NCBI GenBank assembly: GCA_946402415.1
Contig: CAMIWK010000004.1
Span: forward strand, 1 to 50,692
DNA length: 50,692 nt
Direction of reading: 5' to 3'
Source of the DNA: an uncultured Fibrobacter sp.
GTDB lineage: Bacteria; Fibrobacterota; Fibrobacteria; Fibrobacterales; Fibrobacteraceae
Part shown: positions 1 to 8,125 of the stretch, one piece after another
Numbering within the stretch: position 1 is the stretch's first letter
Layout of the letters: every line of letters starts with the position of its first letter
Notes under the pieces: generated by a model
The model's database searches: none
Told to the model about the DNA's origin: nothing
Seen by the model: only the letters and a program-made list of their open reading frames with translations
Made by a program: the position numbers and the translations under genes

Positions 1-833
1 CTCTTTATTTTCGCGATTTGAATCGTTACCCGACCCTTTCTCAGCAAGAGGAAGAGGCCTTGTTGACGATTATCAGGACTGGCGAAACGGAAGAAATTCG
101 CAAATCGGCCCTCCAGCGGCTGATTCGGGGAAACTTGCGCTTTGTGGTTTCTGTGGCCCGCAAGTACCAGGGTCGTGGACTTGCCCTGCTGGATTTGATT
201 AACGAGGGCAATATCGGACTTTACAAGGCGGCAAAGCGCTTTGACATGAACAAGGATGTCAAGTTCATCTCCTATGCGGTCTGGTGGATCCGCCAGTCTA
301 TCCAGAAAGCCCTTTTCGAGCAGGTGGGCTCTGTCCGTATTCCGCCTAACAAGCTCGCTATGGTGAACCGCTTCAAGCGTGCCTTGATGCTGAACGGTGG
401 TGACTATGCGAAGACCATGGCCATGGATGAGTTTGCTCCTTTCGAGAAGGACATCATCGAGGTTATGGAGAAGATTGTGGATATTTCTCTGGATGCTCCT
501 ATCGGCGATGACGCTGGCAGTAGCTCCGGAGCAGATACCGTCAGTACCCTGATGGATGTTCTAGGAACAGAGGGCAAGCAAGAAGAAGACATGGAGCGGG
601 AAGAACGCCGCAAGATGATTGATGAGACCCTCGCTTCGCTCCCTCGTAGGGAAGAAGAAATTCTGAAAATGTTCTACGGTCTGGATTCCGTAGAGGACAC
701 GACCCTCAAGGATATTGGCGAAGACCTGCGCTTGAGCCGGGAGCGCGTCCGCCAGATTAAGAACAAGACTTTACGGCGCTTGCAAAAAAGCAAGGAACAC
801 AAAGACAAACTCTCCGACTTTCTGGAGCATTGA
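1..833 (+). CDS. RNA polymerase sigma-70 family factor (5' partial)
   Basis: This is a sigma factor that directs RNA polymerase to promoters. Region 1.2 is visible at the left edge (LYFRDLNRYPTLSQQEE), region 2 follows with NLRFVVSVARKYQGRG, DLINEGNIGL and FISYAVWWIRQSI, and region 4 ends the protein with a helix-turn-helix (LKDIGEDLRLSRERVRQIK). The frame is open to the first base of the window, and region 1.2 normally begins a few residues before the visible part. The TTG at 18 is therefore not the true start and the gene begins just outside. The length and the lack of visible region 1.1 suit a group 2 (RpoS/RpoD-like) factor, but the missing N-terminus prevents a firm choice. The stop overlaps the start of the next gene (TGATG), which suggests co-translation. 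Confidence 0.93.
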   Translation, partial: LYFRDLNRYPTLSQQEEEALLTIIRTGETEEIRKSALQRLIRGNLRFVVSVARKYQGRGLALLDLINEGNIGLYKAAKRFDMNKDVKFISYAVWWIRQSIQKALFEQVGSVRIPPNKLAMVNRFKRALMLNGGDYAKTMAMDEFAPFEKDIIEVMEKIVDISLDAPIGDDAGSSSGADTVSTLMDVLGTEGKQEEDMEREERRKMIDETLASLPRREEEILKMFYGLDSVEDTTLKDIGEDLRLSRERVRQIKNKTLRRLQKSKEHKDKLSDFLEH

Positions 834-2545
834 TGGCCTTGGCGTCCGAGACAGCCCGAAAGGCGGCTTACCTATTCTTGATCCTCTGCTGTGTGGCTGT
901 GGTGGGCTTTGGCGGCTATCGTCTGTATTTAAATATGGCACCCGCGAAAATTGCTGTGCCGGAGGTTCCCTTCGGGCTCAAGGCGGGTACCGAGTTTCTG
1001 AAAGGGGATTCTCCCGATATGCGCCAGGAACTGGCGACGTTGCCTCTCCAGACCCAAGGGGAAATTCGCCGTGCTACCGAACTGTTCCGGAATGGCGCCT
1101 ATGCCCAGGCCAACGAGATTTTTAACGCTGTATCGTTGCTGTATCCAGATATGGTCGTTTCCCTGTGGAACGAGGTAAATACTTTGTTCGAAATGGATTC
1201 TTTGACAGACCTGGAGAACAATCGTCTGAATCTCGTGGTGGGAAAACTGCAGGGCAAGTACCCGAATACGGGCCTTTCAAAATACTTGGAGAGCCGCAAG
1301 ACCTACAAGTCGGGTAATAAGACGGTGGCCTTCGAGATGGCGAAGATTGCTGTAGAACAGGCCCCGGCGTTGGTAGAGGCTCACTTGTGGTATGCCCGCC
1401 TGCTTAAAGAGAATAACCGCCTACCTCAGGCAATCGAAGAATCCCGTGCGGCCATTAGCATTTCGGCAGGGAATGAGCCTCGTGGCTACGAAATTCTGGC
1501 AAGGCTTTTCCATGACCAGGGAAATCTGGACAGTTGTTCCTCTCTGCTGGATTACGGCTTGACCCAGTACCCCATGGATGCGGAAATGATGCTCTTGAGG
1601 GGATACCTGCTGGAGTATCAGGGCCGCTATGATGAGGCCGAAAAGGTTTACCAACGCATTCTTGCTTTCAGGCCCGATTTCGAGGGAGCCGCCCTTGCCC
1701 TTTCTACTGTCGGCGAAAAATCGGCTCCCGGGGCGGGCGGCGCAAAGCTTTCGCCTATGGACCGTTCCCAGCTGGCCTGGGAAATCCTGGAACCCCTGGT
1801 GGAAAAGTATCCCGAGAATATGCCCCTGCGTGAGGCCTTGGGACTTGCGTACCTGAAGGGGCGCGATTATGACCGGGCCCGAATCCAGTTCCGCGAAATC
1901 CAGAACAAGGATCCTGAGTACCCGGATATCCAGCAGCGCATACAGGAGTGCAACGTGACCCGCCCGGTGTTGCCGGTGCAGGGGGAGGGCCTTGCCGCCG
2001 ACTTGAACCGCGCTGTCGATAGCCTGCGGGAATCTATGGCTCCGGCATCAACCCATGATTTCTCCACGATGCTGGGGCATTACCTTGTGCGTTACGGGGC
2101 GACTCCTGCGGAATTTTTCAAGAAGTACGATATCAAGAATTTCAGGCCTGTAAAGAAGAATGTGTGGCAGGAATCTTTCTACGAGGCTCCTTATAAGCAC
2201 ACCTATACGGTGGTTTTCGATTCTCTGAATCGTTTCAGGGAAGTCCATGTGGTGGTTTATGACTCGTCGACAACCTCAAACCATCTGGGGCTTGCTCCGG
2301 AGGTGTTCACCCGGTTCCTCAAGCAGAATTCTAGAATTTCTGGCATTGGAAACAGTACCGGTGAAACGGATTGCGGCGAGAATCTGGTTATTGACGCTGC
2401 TGTCTGGGAGACACAGGATAACTTTGAAATTCTTGCCCGTGTTGTCGGGACCCCCAAGGAAATCCGCATGGTCCGCTTCGATAAGTCGGTTCTGCCTCCG
2501 GGACTCAAGCTGTGCGACTATAGCACGTATCTGAACGAGTTCTAA
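833..2545 (+). CDS. TPR-repeat membrane-anchored protein
   Basis: A 570-aa protein with one N-terminal membrane segment (residues about 10-30, AAYLFLILCCVAVVGFGGY), so it is probably anchored in the inner membrane with the rest in the periplasm. The middle holds several tetratricopeptide repeats (for example around YAQANEIFNAVSLLYP, YDEAEKVYQRILAFRPDF and YDRARIQFREIQNKDPEY), a scaffold for protein contacts. The last 200 residues have no recognisable domain. I chose ATG 833 over the TTG at 830 because it overlaps the sigma gene stop as TGATG. It probably belongs to one transcript with the sigma factor and perhaps the following TPR lipoprotein. A role in envelope assembly is inference from the neighbours. 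Confidence 0.85.
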   Translation: MALASETARKAAYLFLILCCVAVVGFGGYRLYLNMAPAKIAVPEVPFGLKAGTEFLKGDSPDMRQELATLPLQTQGEIRRATELFRNGAYAQANEIFNAVSLLYPDMVVSLWNEVNTLFEMDSLTDLENNRLNLVVGKLQGKYPNTGLSKYLESRKTYKSGNKTVAFEMAKIAVEQAPALVEAHLWYARLLKENNRLPQAIEESRAAISISAGNEPRGYEILARLFHDQGNLDSCSSLLDYGLTQYPMDAEMMLLRGYLLEYQGRYDEAEKVYQRILAFRPDFEGAALALSTVGEKSAPGAGGAKLSPMDRSQLAWEILEPLVEKYPENMPLREALGLAYLKGRDYDRARIQFREIQNKDPEYPDIQQRIQECNVTRPVLPVQGEGLAADLNRAVDSLRESMAPASTHDFSTMLGHYLVRYGATPAEFFKKYDIKNFRPVKKNVWQESFYEAPYKHTYTVVFDSLNRFREVHVVVYDSSTTSNHLGLAPEVFTRFLKQNSRISGIGNSTGETDCGENLVIDAAVWETQDNFEILARVVGTPKEIRMVRFDKSVLPPGLKLCDYSTYLNEF

Positions 2546-2560
2546 AGATCGCTATTTTTG

Positions 2561-2569
2561 TATCTTTAG
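2561..2569 (+). promoter_or_regulatory. TAnnTTT promoter-like box
   Basis: TATCTTTAG begins 12 bases before the ATG at 2573. If it acts as a -7/-10 element, transcription would begin at or next to the start codon, giving a leaderless mRNA. No ribosome binding site is visible. The same register recurs at 11781, 15243 and 46085 (minus). Confidence 0.4.
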
Positions 2570-2572
2570 CCT

Positions 2573-4483
2573 ATGCGTTTTTTCCGCTATATGGTGTTTG
2601 CGCTTTCGGCCCTCCTGTTGGAGGGGTGTACCTGTTGCGCCTACCTGAACCATATGTTCAATGCGGAACGCCTATACGATGAGGCGGGCGAGTTGCGGGA
2701 GGCAAGGCTTGACAGTGTCCCCGATGAAACCGCCTCTAGCCCGGGTCCACAGGAACGCGCAAAATATGACAAGGTCATAGAAAAGGGTTCCAGGGTCCTG
2801 GAACGTTTCCCCAAGAACAAGAAACGCACCGCCGAGGCCGTGTTTCTGATTGGCGAGTCGTTCCGTCATAAGGGCGAATGGGGGAAGGCCATTGTCAAGT
2901 ATGATGAATACGAGCGTTATTTTTCGGACTACGATTCTATGCCGGCGGTGGAGTACCAGCGTGCCTACTGTCTTTACCGGAATCGTGAGTACAATATCAG
3001 CCGTTTTGCCTTGGAACCAGTGATTGAGAGCAAGAACCATCCCTATTATTTCCAGGGATTGAACCTGCTTTCTCTGCTGGATGAACAGTCGGAATTCCCA
3101 GATCAGGCTATTGCCGCTTTGGAGGCCGTACTTGCGGATACGTCGGGAACGCCCTTTATGCGGGGCAAGGCCCATTTCCGCTTGGCTGGACTATACTACA
3201 AGAAAGAGGACTGGGCAAAATCTAGGGAGCATTATACAGCCAAGGAAATAGAGCTGCTGAATGTACGGGAACGGCAGACGGCTGGCGAGCAGGCGGCGGA
3301 ATGTCTGGTGAACCAGAAGGAGTACCTGAAGGCGGCCGATGAATACAAGGCTCTTTTCAAGAATCCCGATTTCGAGCAGAAACAGCCGGAATATCTGGTG
3401 CGCTTGGGGGAGGTAACCCTGTTGGCGGAACGCTACCCGGATGCCTTTATCATATTGCGTAAGGTGAACTCGGACTATCCTAAGACCCAATACGCCGCCC
3501 GCAGCTATTACAGTATGGGCGATTACGAACAGCAGAAAACCTTGAATTACGACCAGGCGGTTGTCTATTACGATAGCAGTTACGTTTCCCATAATTATTG
3601 CGAATGGGGTCAAAAGAGTAGGGAGTTGAGCGAAGCGCTGAAACGCTTGATAGCCATGCGGAACAACAACGATTCCTTGAAAAAAGATTCTATCCCTAAT
3701 ATGAACATTTTCTATAGCACGGAATTCCAAATTGCCGAGCTGTTCTTGTTCAAGCTTTCCGAGGTGGATAGTGCCATCGCAAGACTTACGGGGGTAATTG
3801 AAAATGCTGATGATTCGGCTCGGGTTCTTCGTGCTACCTATGCGAGGGCCTTCATTTACGATGAATTCAAGGGCGACCCAGACACGGCTGAGGAGATGTA
3901 CAAGGAAATTATCGAGAAATATCCGGGTACGGAGTACGCTAAGCAGGCCCAGGTGAACCTGGGAATGCGCGTTACCATTAAGACCCGCGATGATGAGGCC
4001 CGGGAGCGATACCTGCAGGCTGAAAGCTTGTGGACTACGGCCTCGGAAGTGCCTCTGGACCAGATGGAACTCGTTGATTCTGCTTATGCTACGGCCTATA
4101 TGGCCTTTGACAGCCTCTATAGGGACTATCCTGAAACACAGGCGGGAATCCAGGCCCTGTACATGAAGTACGTGTATTTCCAGATGGACCCGGAACGGGG
4201 TGACAGCGTTGCTGTTGTTCTCAATGAGCTGCGTTCTAAGTATAGGGATACGCCCTGGGGTAAGGAGGCCGCTAAATTGCTGGATCATAGACTTGCCATT
4301 TCCGATGCGGAAATCGAGAGACTTCGCAGGCGCGTCCAGCAGAGCGTGCATCATATAGATCAGATGTCTGCTCAGTATCAGGAGTCCATCAACAAGAAGC
4401 CCGAAGAGAAGAAAGCAGAAATCAAGAGCAAGGAAGATGAAATCCTTGAGAATACCTATAACAGCATGTATGATTTTGAGTAG
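2573..4483 (+). CDS. TPR-repeat lipoprotein
   Basis: A 636-aa protein with a lipoprotein signal (hydrophobic stretch ending LLLEGC, so Cys19 would be lipidated). It consists mainly of tetratricopeptide-like helical repeats (for example KGEWGKAIVKYDEYERYF, YPDAFIILRKVNSDYP and DTAEEMYKEIIEKYPGTEYAKQAQ). It ends in a charged, lysine/glutamate-rich helical tail that may form a coiled coil. Repeats of this type occur in envelope assembly lipoproteins such as BamD and YbgF, but the protein is much longer than those and I do not assign it to them. It is followed by an overlapping RlpA gene, which suggests a shared envelope role. Confidence 0.85.
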   Translation: MRFFRYMVFALSALLLEGCTCCAYLNHMFNAERLYDEAGELREARLDSVPDETASSPGPQERAKYDKVIEKGSRVLERFPKNKKRTAEAVFLIGESFRHKGEWGKAIVKYDEYERYFSDYDSMPAVEYQRAYCLYRNREYNISRFALEPVIESKNHPYYFQGLNLLSLLDEQSEFPDQAIAALEAVLADTSGTPFMRGKAHFRLAGLYYKKEDWAKSREHYTAKEIELLNVRERQTAGEQAAECLVNQKEYLKAADEYKALFKNPDFEQKQPEYLVRLGEVTLLAERYPDAFIILRKVNSDYPKTQYAARSYYSMGDYEQQKTLNYDQAVVYYDSSYVSHNYCEWGQKSRELSEALKRLIAMRNNNDSLKKDSIPNMNIFYSTEFQIAELFLFKLSEVDSAIARLTGVIENADDSARVLRATYARAFIYDEFKGDPDTAEEMYKEIIEKYPGTEYAKQAQVNLGMRVTIKTRDDEARERYLQAESLWTTASEVPLDQMELVDSAYATAYMAFDSLYRDYPETQAGIQALYMKYVYFQMDPERGDSVAVVLNELRSKYRDTPWGKEAAKLLDHRLAISDAEIERLRRRVQQSVHHIDQMSAQYQESINKKPEEKKAEIKSKEDEILENTYNSMYDFE

Positions 4484-4934
4484 GCGTTTTTTCCGTTCGG
4501 GTTTTGCGCTGTATGCACTTTGCGCACTGTTGTCCTTGTCTATGGTGGGCTGCGCTTCTGCAAATGCGAAAATTGCATCCCGTAAGGGTTTTGTCCGTTT
4601 TCCAGAAAAGCATTACGCCTCCAAGGAGAAAGCCGAAGTAGGAACCAAGCTCACCGGCGAAGCCAGCTACTATGGCCCTGGATTTCACGGTAAGCAGACT
4701 GCTAGCGGCGAGATTTTTAACCAGAATGACTATACCTGTGCCCACAAATCCCTGCCCTTCGGCACAAAACTGAAGGTCGTTCGGGATGATACGGGGGCAT
4801 CTGTAGTGGTGCGGGTCAATGACCGCGGGCCCTACGTAGACGGGCGAATTCTGGATTTGAGTGTGGCTGCCGGCAAGGACATTGGCCTTGATAAGGTGGG
4901 GCACGCAAAAGTCACCGCCACGGTTGTAGAATAA
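4470..4934 (+). CDS. RlpA-like lipoprotein (double-psi beta-barrel)
   Basis: A 154-aa lipoprotein with a signal peptide ending MVGC, followed by the RlpA double-psi beta-barrel domain. Recognisable motifs are GEASYYGPGFHGKQTASGE, AHKSLPFGTKLKV, VRVNDRGPY and GRILDLS. The family includes septal-ring lytic transglycosylases that cut peptidoglycan strands lacking stem peptides. The aspartate of NDRGPY is in the position of the family's catalytic residue. There is no SPOR domain, so it is a short member. I chose ATG 4470, which overlaps the preceding gene by 14 bases; an upstream in-frame ATG at 4437 would only add residues before a clear signal peptide. Enzyme activity is inferred from family. 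Confidence 0.88.
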   Translation: MILSRRFFRSGFALYALCALLSLSMVGCASANAKIASRKGFVRFPEKHYASKEKAEVGTKLTGEASYYGPGFHGKQTASGEIFNQNDYTCAHKSLPFGTKLKVVRDDTGASVVVRVNDRGPYVDGRILDLSVAAGKDIGLDKVGHAKVTATVVE

Positions 4935-5027
4935 AATGTCACTTTTTGACATTGCTTAAAATCTATATTTACCTGCACAGAACGGTACTTTCTTGTTTGT
5001 GTGTCGTTCTTTGAAAAAGAGGTAAAT

Positions 5028-5222
5028 ATGAAGATTGAACTTCCTGAAAAAACTCCTTGGGATTCCGGCTATTCCATATTCCGCCGCCGTATTGATGAGC
5101 AGCTCCAGCTTGGCGGTATGGATAGTAGCTTTATCGATGATGATGTACTTTTGCCCTATTACCGAGCCGGCGAAAGTGAGATCTATGTGCTGGGTGCTCT
5201 CGGCTGTCCTGTCGGGATGTAA
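5028..5222 (+). CDS. Hypothetical small protein (64 aa)
   Basis: A 64-aa reading frame starting at ATG 5028, with a reasonable ribosome binding site (AAAGAGG) just before it and a TATATTTAC box at 4964. Its stop abuts the stop of the convergent gene at 5223. The protein is acidic, has no signal peptide or membrane segment, and ends GALGCPVGM. I do not recognise it. It may be a real small gene or the remnant N-terminus of a longer one. Confidence 0.5.
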   Translation: MKIELPEKTPWDSGYSIFRRRIDEQLQLGGMDSSFIDDDVLLPYYRAGESEIYVLGALGCPVGM

Positions 5223-6026
5223 CTACTTTCTTCCGATGTGGAAGAGTAGTTGCACGGAGTTCACCATGTGGTTATGATGGTAGTAATCCTCGTAGTCCTC
5301 TTCGCCGGCCATGTCATCGCCGGAGCCGATGGCGAGTACCTGGTACCGGATTCCGTAGCCTAGGAACATCCTTTCACCGACCTTTACGTCTTTACCTAGC
5401 TCCAGATTAAAAGCAAAGGCAAAGTAATCCTTGTCATTGTTTTTTTTCCAACTGCTGTGATAATCGGGAATTGTCAGGTCGATGACTCCCATTAGAATTT
5501 TTGCACCGATGAATGTACCGGCCATAAATGAATCGGGCCGGCGGAAGGGGTATACTGTAATACCTGCGCCGCCGACAAAGTAGCCTGCTTCCATCTCATC
5601 ATCGAAATAGCCGCATTCGTGGCATTCGTATTTGCCGTCAAAGCTGCCAAATTCAACGGTTCCGTGGATGCCGAGGAATTCTCGGATGAGAATGCCCATA
5701 GTGAGTTCTGCCGTTGCGCCTACGCCCGAGCCGTCGTATTTGGTCTTGTCGTCGTAGTAGCGGTGGTTGTAGTAGAGGTACGAATAGTCGAGACCAAATG
5801 CTCCGTTCAGGTAGAAACCGCTCCGTCTTCTGGCAGGTTTTTGCTTTACGAGTTGCTCAGCCTGGGAACTAGTTGTCTGGATCTCAATGACCTGAACTTG
5901 TGTTGGTGGGGGAGTTGTTGTTTCTGCTTCTGTCGGTGGTGGCGCCATAATGACAAAGACGGTGTCCTGCGCCTGGGCGACACCAAGAAACAAACCGACT
6001 AAAAGAACGAAAAGCAGCCCCCTCAT
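5223..6026 (-). CDS. Outer-membrane beta-barrel-like protein
   Basis: A 267-aa secreted protein. Residues 1-19 are a signal peptide ending AQA before QDTVFV. A threonine/proline-rich spacer (TEAETTTPPPTQVQV) follows. After it come about 190 residues of alternating hydrophobic and polar residues with many Gly and aromatics (FYLNGAFGLDYSYLYYN, GYFVGGAGITVYPFR, ERMFLGYGIRYQVLAIG), typical of a small outer-membrane beta-barrel. A Shine-Dalgarno-like GGGAG lies before the ATG. It has a pair of CxxC-like cysteines (ECHEC) in the barrel region. Function is unknown. Confidence 0.75.
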   Translation of the reverse strand: MRGLLFVLLVGLFLGVAQAQDTVFVIMAPPPTEAETTTPPPTQVQVIEIQTTSSQAEQLVKQKPARRRSGFYLNGAFGLDYSYLYYNHRYYDDKTKYDGSGVGATAELTMGILIREFLGIHGTVEFGSFDGKYECHECGYFDDEMEAGYFVGGAGITVYPFRRPDSFMAGTFIGAKILMGVIDLTIPDYHSSWKKNNDKDYFAFAFNLELGKDVKVGERMFLGYGIRYQVLAIGSGDDMAGEEDYEDYYHHNHMVNSVQLLFHIGRK

Positions 6027-6050
6027 ACAACACTCCCTGTTTTTGTTACT

Positions 6051-6992
6051 CTACTTTGCCCTGTAGCTTACGAACCTGATGTTGTCGCAGTAGTCTTTAT
6101 GAATTCCTGCAAATTCTAGCCATGGGTAGTTGCCTGCTTCATTCTTCAAGACATCGGCCTGTTCCGAACCGATTTCCAAGAAGATGGGGGCACCTTTAGA
6201 GAGCTTGCCCTCGGTCTGTTGGATCAATTTGCGCACTAACGTAAGGCCGTCGGGTCCGCCGTAAAGGGCTAGTTCTGGGTCGAACTTGTCTACCTCGGGC
6301 TGGAGTTTTCCCTTTTCGCCATCGGGAATGTAGGGGAGGTTTGCAATCAGGCAGTCAATCTTTGTAGAGGCTTCGCCGAACACGTCGCCGGTAGCCTTCT
6401 TTATTGTCTCGGCAGTAACGGCTTCTAGCAGGTCGCCCTTGGCGAAGCTAAGGGAATCGCTCAGGTTGTTCGTTGCAGCGTTTTCCTGGGCAAGAGCCAG
6501 GGCTTCTTCAGAAATGTCGGTGGCAAGCACCTTGGCGCCTGAAATTTCTTTGGCGCAAGAGATGGCGATAGCGCCTGTCCCAGTGCCGATTTCCACGATG
6601 AAGGGATTCTCGATTCCCTTCAGGGCGTCTTTCGCCATGTCCACCAGAGATTCCGTCTCTGGGCGGGGAATCAGGGCACGAGGGTCGCATTTGATGGTGA
6701 ACCCGCGGAAGCTTGTGTCGCCTATGATATGCTGCAGAGGTTCCCGGTTGGCACGGCGGGCCACCAGCGGACGCAAAATGTCCAGCTCTGCGGGGGTCAG
6801 GGGCTTTTCGAAATTTAGGTACAGGTCCATGCGGTTCTTCATCTTGAGACCATGGCTGATGATGTACTGGGCATCTAGCAGCGGGTCGGGTACGCCCTTC
6901 TTTTCAAAGAAGACCTTGGTGCGGTTCAAGATTTCGAGCACTGTCATCTGCGGCATTTTATTGTCATGCCCGGCTTGACCGGGCATCTCCAT
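6051..6992 (-). CDS. prmC: Release factor glutamine methyltransferase PrmC
   Basis: This methylates the glutamine of the GGQ motif in class I release factors, using S-adenosylmethionine. The N-terminal helical domain is followed by a Rossmann methyltransferase fold with VEIGTGTGAIAI (SAM-binding motif I) and the substrate motif NLPYIP, a common variant of NPPY. It sits directly after prfA, its substrate, with a TAATG overlap. The first 12 residues (MEMPGQAGHDNK) are encoded by a dispersed hairpin repeat and are absent from typical PrmC proteins. The functional start may be the internal ATG at 6956 or 6947 (MTVLEIL), although those lack a clear ribosome binding site. Confidence 0.93.
   Translation of the reverse strand: MEMPGQAGHDNKMPQMTVLEILNRTKVFFEKKGVPDPLLDAQYIISHGLKMKNRMDLYLNFEKPLTPAELDILRPLVARRANREPLQHIIGDTSFRGFTIKCDPRALIPRPETESLVDMAKDALKGIENPFIVEIGTGTGAIAISCAKEISGAKVLATDISEEALALAQENAATNNLSDSLSFAKGDLLEAVTAETIKKATGDVFGEASTKIDCLIANLPYIPDGEKGKLQPEVDKFDPELALYGGPDGLTLVRKLIQQTEGKLSKGAPIFLEIGSEQADVLKNEAGNYPWLEFAGIHKDYCDNIRFVSYRAK
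6962..6990. repeat. Dispersed hairpin repeat (TGTCATGCCCG family)
   Basis: An inverted repeat with arms ATGCCCGG/CCGGGCAT, flanked by TGTC and CTCC. Related hairpins lie at 15178-15225 and 42011-42039. This copy overlaps the 5' end of prmC and encodes its odd N-terminus. Confidence 0.7.
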
Positions 6993-8059
6993 TACGCGTT
7001 AAACTTCCCCAGTTTCTCCTGGGCGTTGGCCATCTGGAGTCCGTTGATGATTTCATCCAGGTCGCCGGTGATGACCTTGTCCAGATTATAGAGCGTAAGG
7101 CCTATGCGGTGGTCTGTCACGCGGTTCTGCGGGAAGTTGTAGGTGCGGATTTTCGCACTACGGTCGCCCGTACCTACCAGAGCCTTGCGGCTTGCTGCTT
7201 CTTCCTGTTCCTTCTTGGCAATGACGGCATCCAGAATTTTGGAACGAAGCATCTCCATGGCGTGGAGCCTGTTCTGCAATTGGCTACGTTCTGTCTGGCA
7301 GCTCACCACCACGCCGGTGGGAATGTGGGTGAGTCGAACGGCGGAGTCAGTCTTGTTGATGTACTGGCCGCCCGCACCAGAGGAGCGGTAGGTGTCCATA
7401 TGGATGTCGGCTTCGCGTATTTCAACGTCCACTTCTTCGGCTTCGGGGAGAATCGCTACCGTGGCCGCCGAGGTGTGCACGCGGCCCTGGGCTTCGGTTT
7501 CGGGCACGCGCTGTACGCGGTGCACGCCGCTCTCGAACTTCAGGGTTCCATAGACGCTGTCACCTTCGATGAACACGCGAATTTCTTTGTAGCCGCCCAC
7601 GGTACCTTCGCTGGCATCTTGAATAGTCATCTTCCAGCCCATACGGCTGCAGTAACCTTGGTACATGCGGAACAGGTCACCTGCGAAAAGGGCTGACTCG
7701 TCGCCACCGGTACCGCCACGAATTTCCAGAGTGGCGTTGCGGAAATCCCAGGGATCCTTGGGCACCATCAAAATCTGCAGTTCGTCGGTAACGCCAGGCA
7801 GCTTCTTTTCGATGTCCGAAAGCTCGGATTTTGCCATGGCTACCATCTCGGGGTCGGAATCACCTAGTGCAACCTTCCATTCTTCCTGGTCGTTTAGCAT
7901 CTGCAGGTATTCCTTGGCCTTGGCAACGGCTTTCTCGATACCCTTGTATTGCTTATGAATCTTGTTGTAACGGGCCTGGTCAGCGAGAACTTCGGGGTTA
8001 CCCAGTTCCGATTCCAGCTCCTCGTACTTTTCAATCAGTTTTTTTGCCTTGTCTTTCAT
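6992..8059 (-). CDS. prfA: Peptide chain release factor 1
   Basis: RF1 reads UAA and UAG stop codons and triggers release of the finished peptide. The 355-aa length is normal. The stop-recognition tripeptide is P-x-T (RVPETEAQGRVHTSAATVA), as in RF1 and not the SPF of RF2. The GGQ catalytic motif lies in SSGAGGQYINKTDSAVR. It is the first gene of a prfA-prmC pair. The upstream region faces the divergent lipoprotein gene at 8126 and has AT-rich promoter-like boxes in both directions. Confidence 0.97.
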   Translation of the reverse strand: MKDKAKKLIEKYEELESELGNPEVLADQARYNKIHKQYKGIEKAVAKAKEYLQMLNDQEEWKVALGDSDPEMVAMAKSELSDIEKKLPGVTDELQILMVPKDPWDFRNATLEIRGGTGGDESALFAGDLFRMYQGYCSRMGWKMTIQDASEGTVGGYKEIRVFIEGDSVYGTLKFESGVHRVQRVPETEAQGRVHTSAATVAILPEAEEVDVEIREADIHMDTYRSSGAGGQYINKTDSAVRLTHIPTGVVVSCQTERSQLQNRLHAMEMLRSKILDAVIAKKEQEEAASRKALVGTGDRSAKIRTYNFPQNRVTDHRIGLTLYNLDKVITGDLDEIINGLQMANAQEKLGKFNA

Positions 8060-8077
8060 CGGGTGGTAAATTTAGTA

Positions 8078-8085
8078 TATTTGGT
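8078..8085 (+). promoter_or_regulatory. TAnnTTTG promoter-like box
   Basis: TATATTTG in the 57-base divergent region between prfA (minus) and the lipoprotein gene at 8126. It matches exactly the TAnnTTTG form of the Bacteroidota -7 element. Confidence 0.4.
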
Positions 8086-8125
8086 CCAATTCAAAAATGT
8101 AGAATTAAAAAAAAGGATGGCCAAA

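Noticed and set aside
3191-4354. 387-aa open frame on the minus strand
   Set aside because: It is antisense to the TPR lipoprotein gene, has no ribosome binding site and no coherent domain; it arises from codon bias of the real gene.
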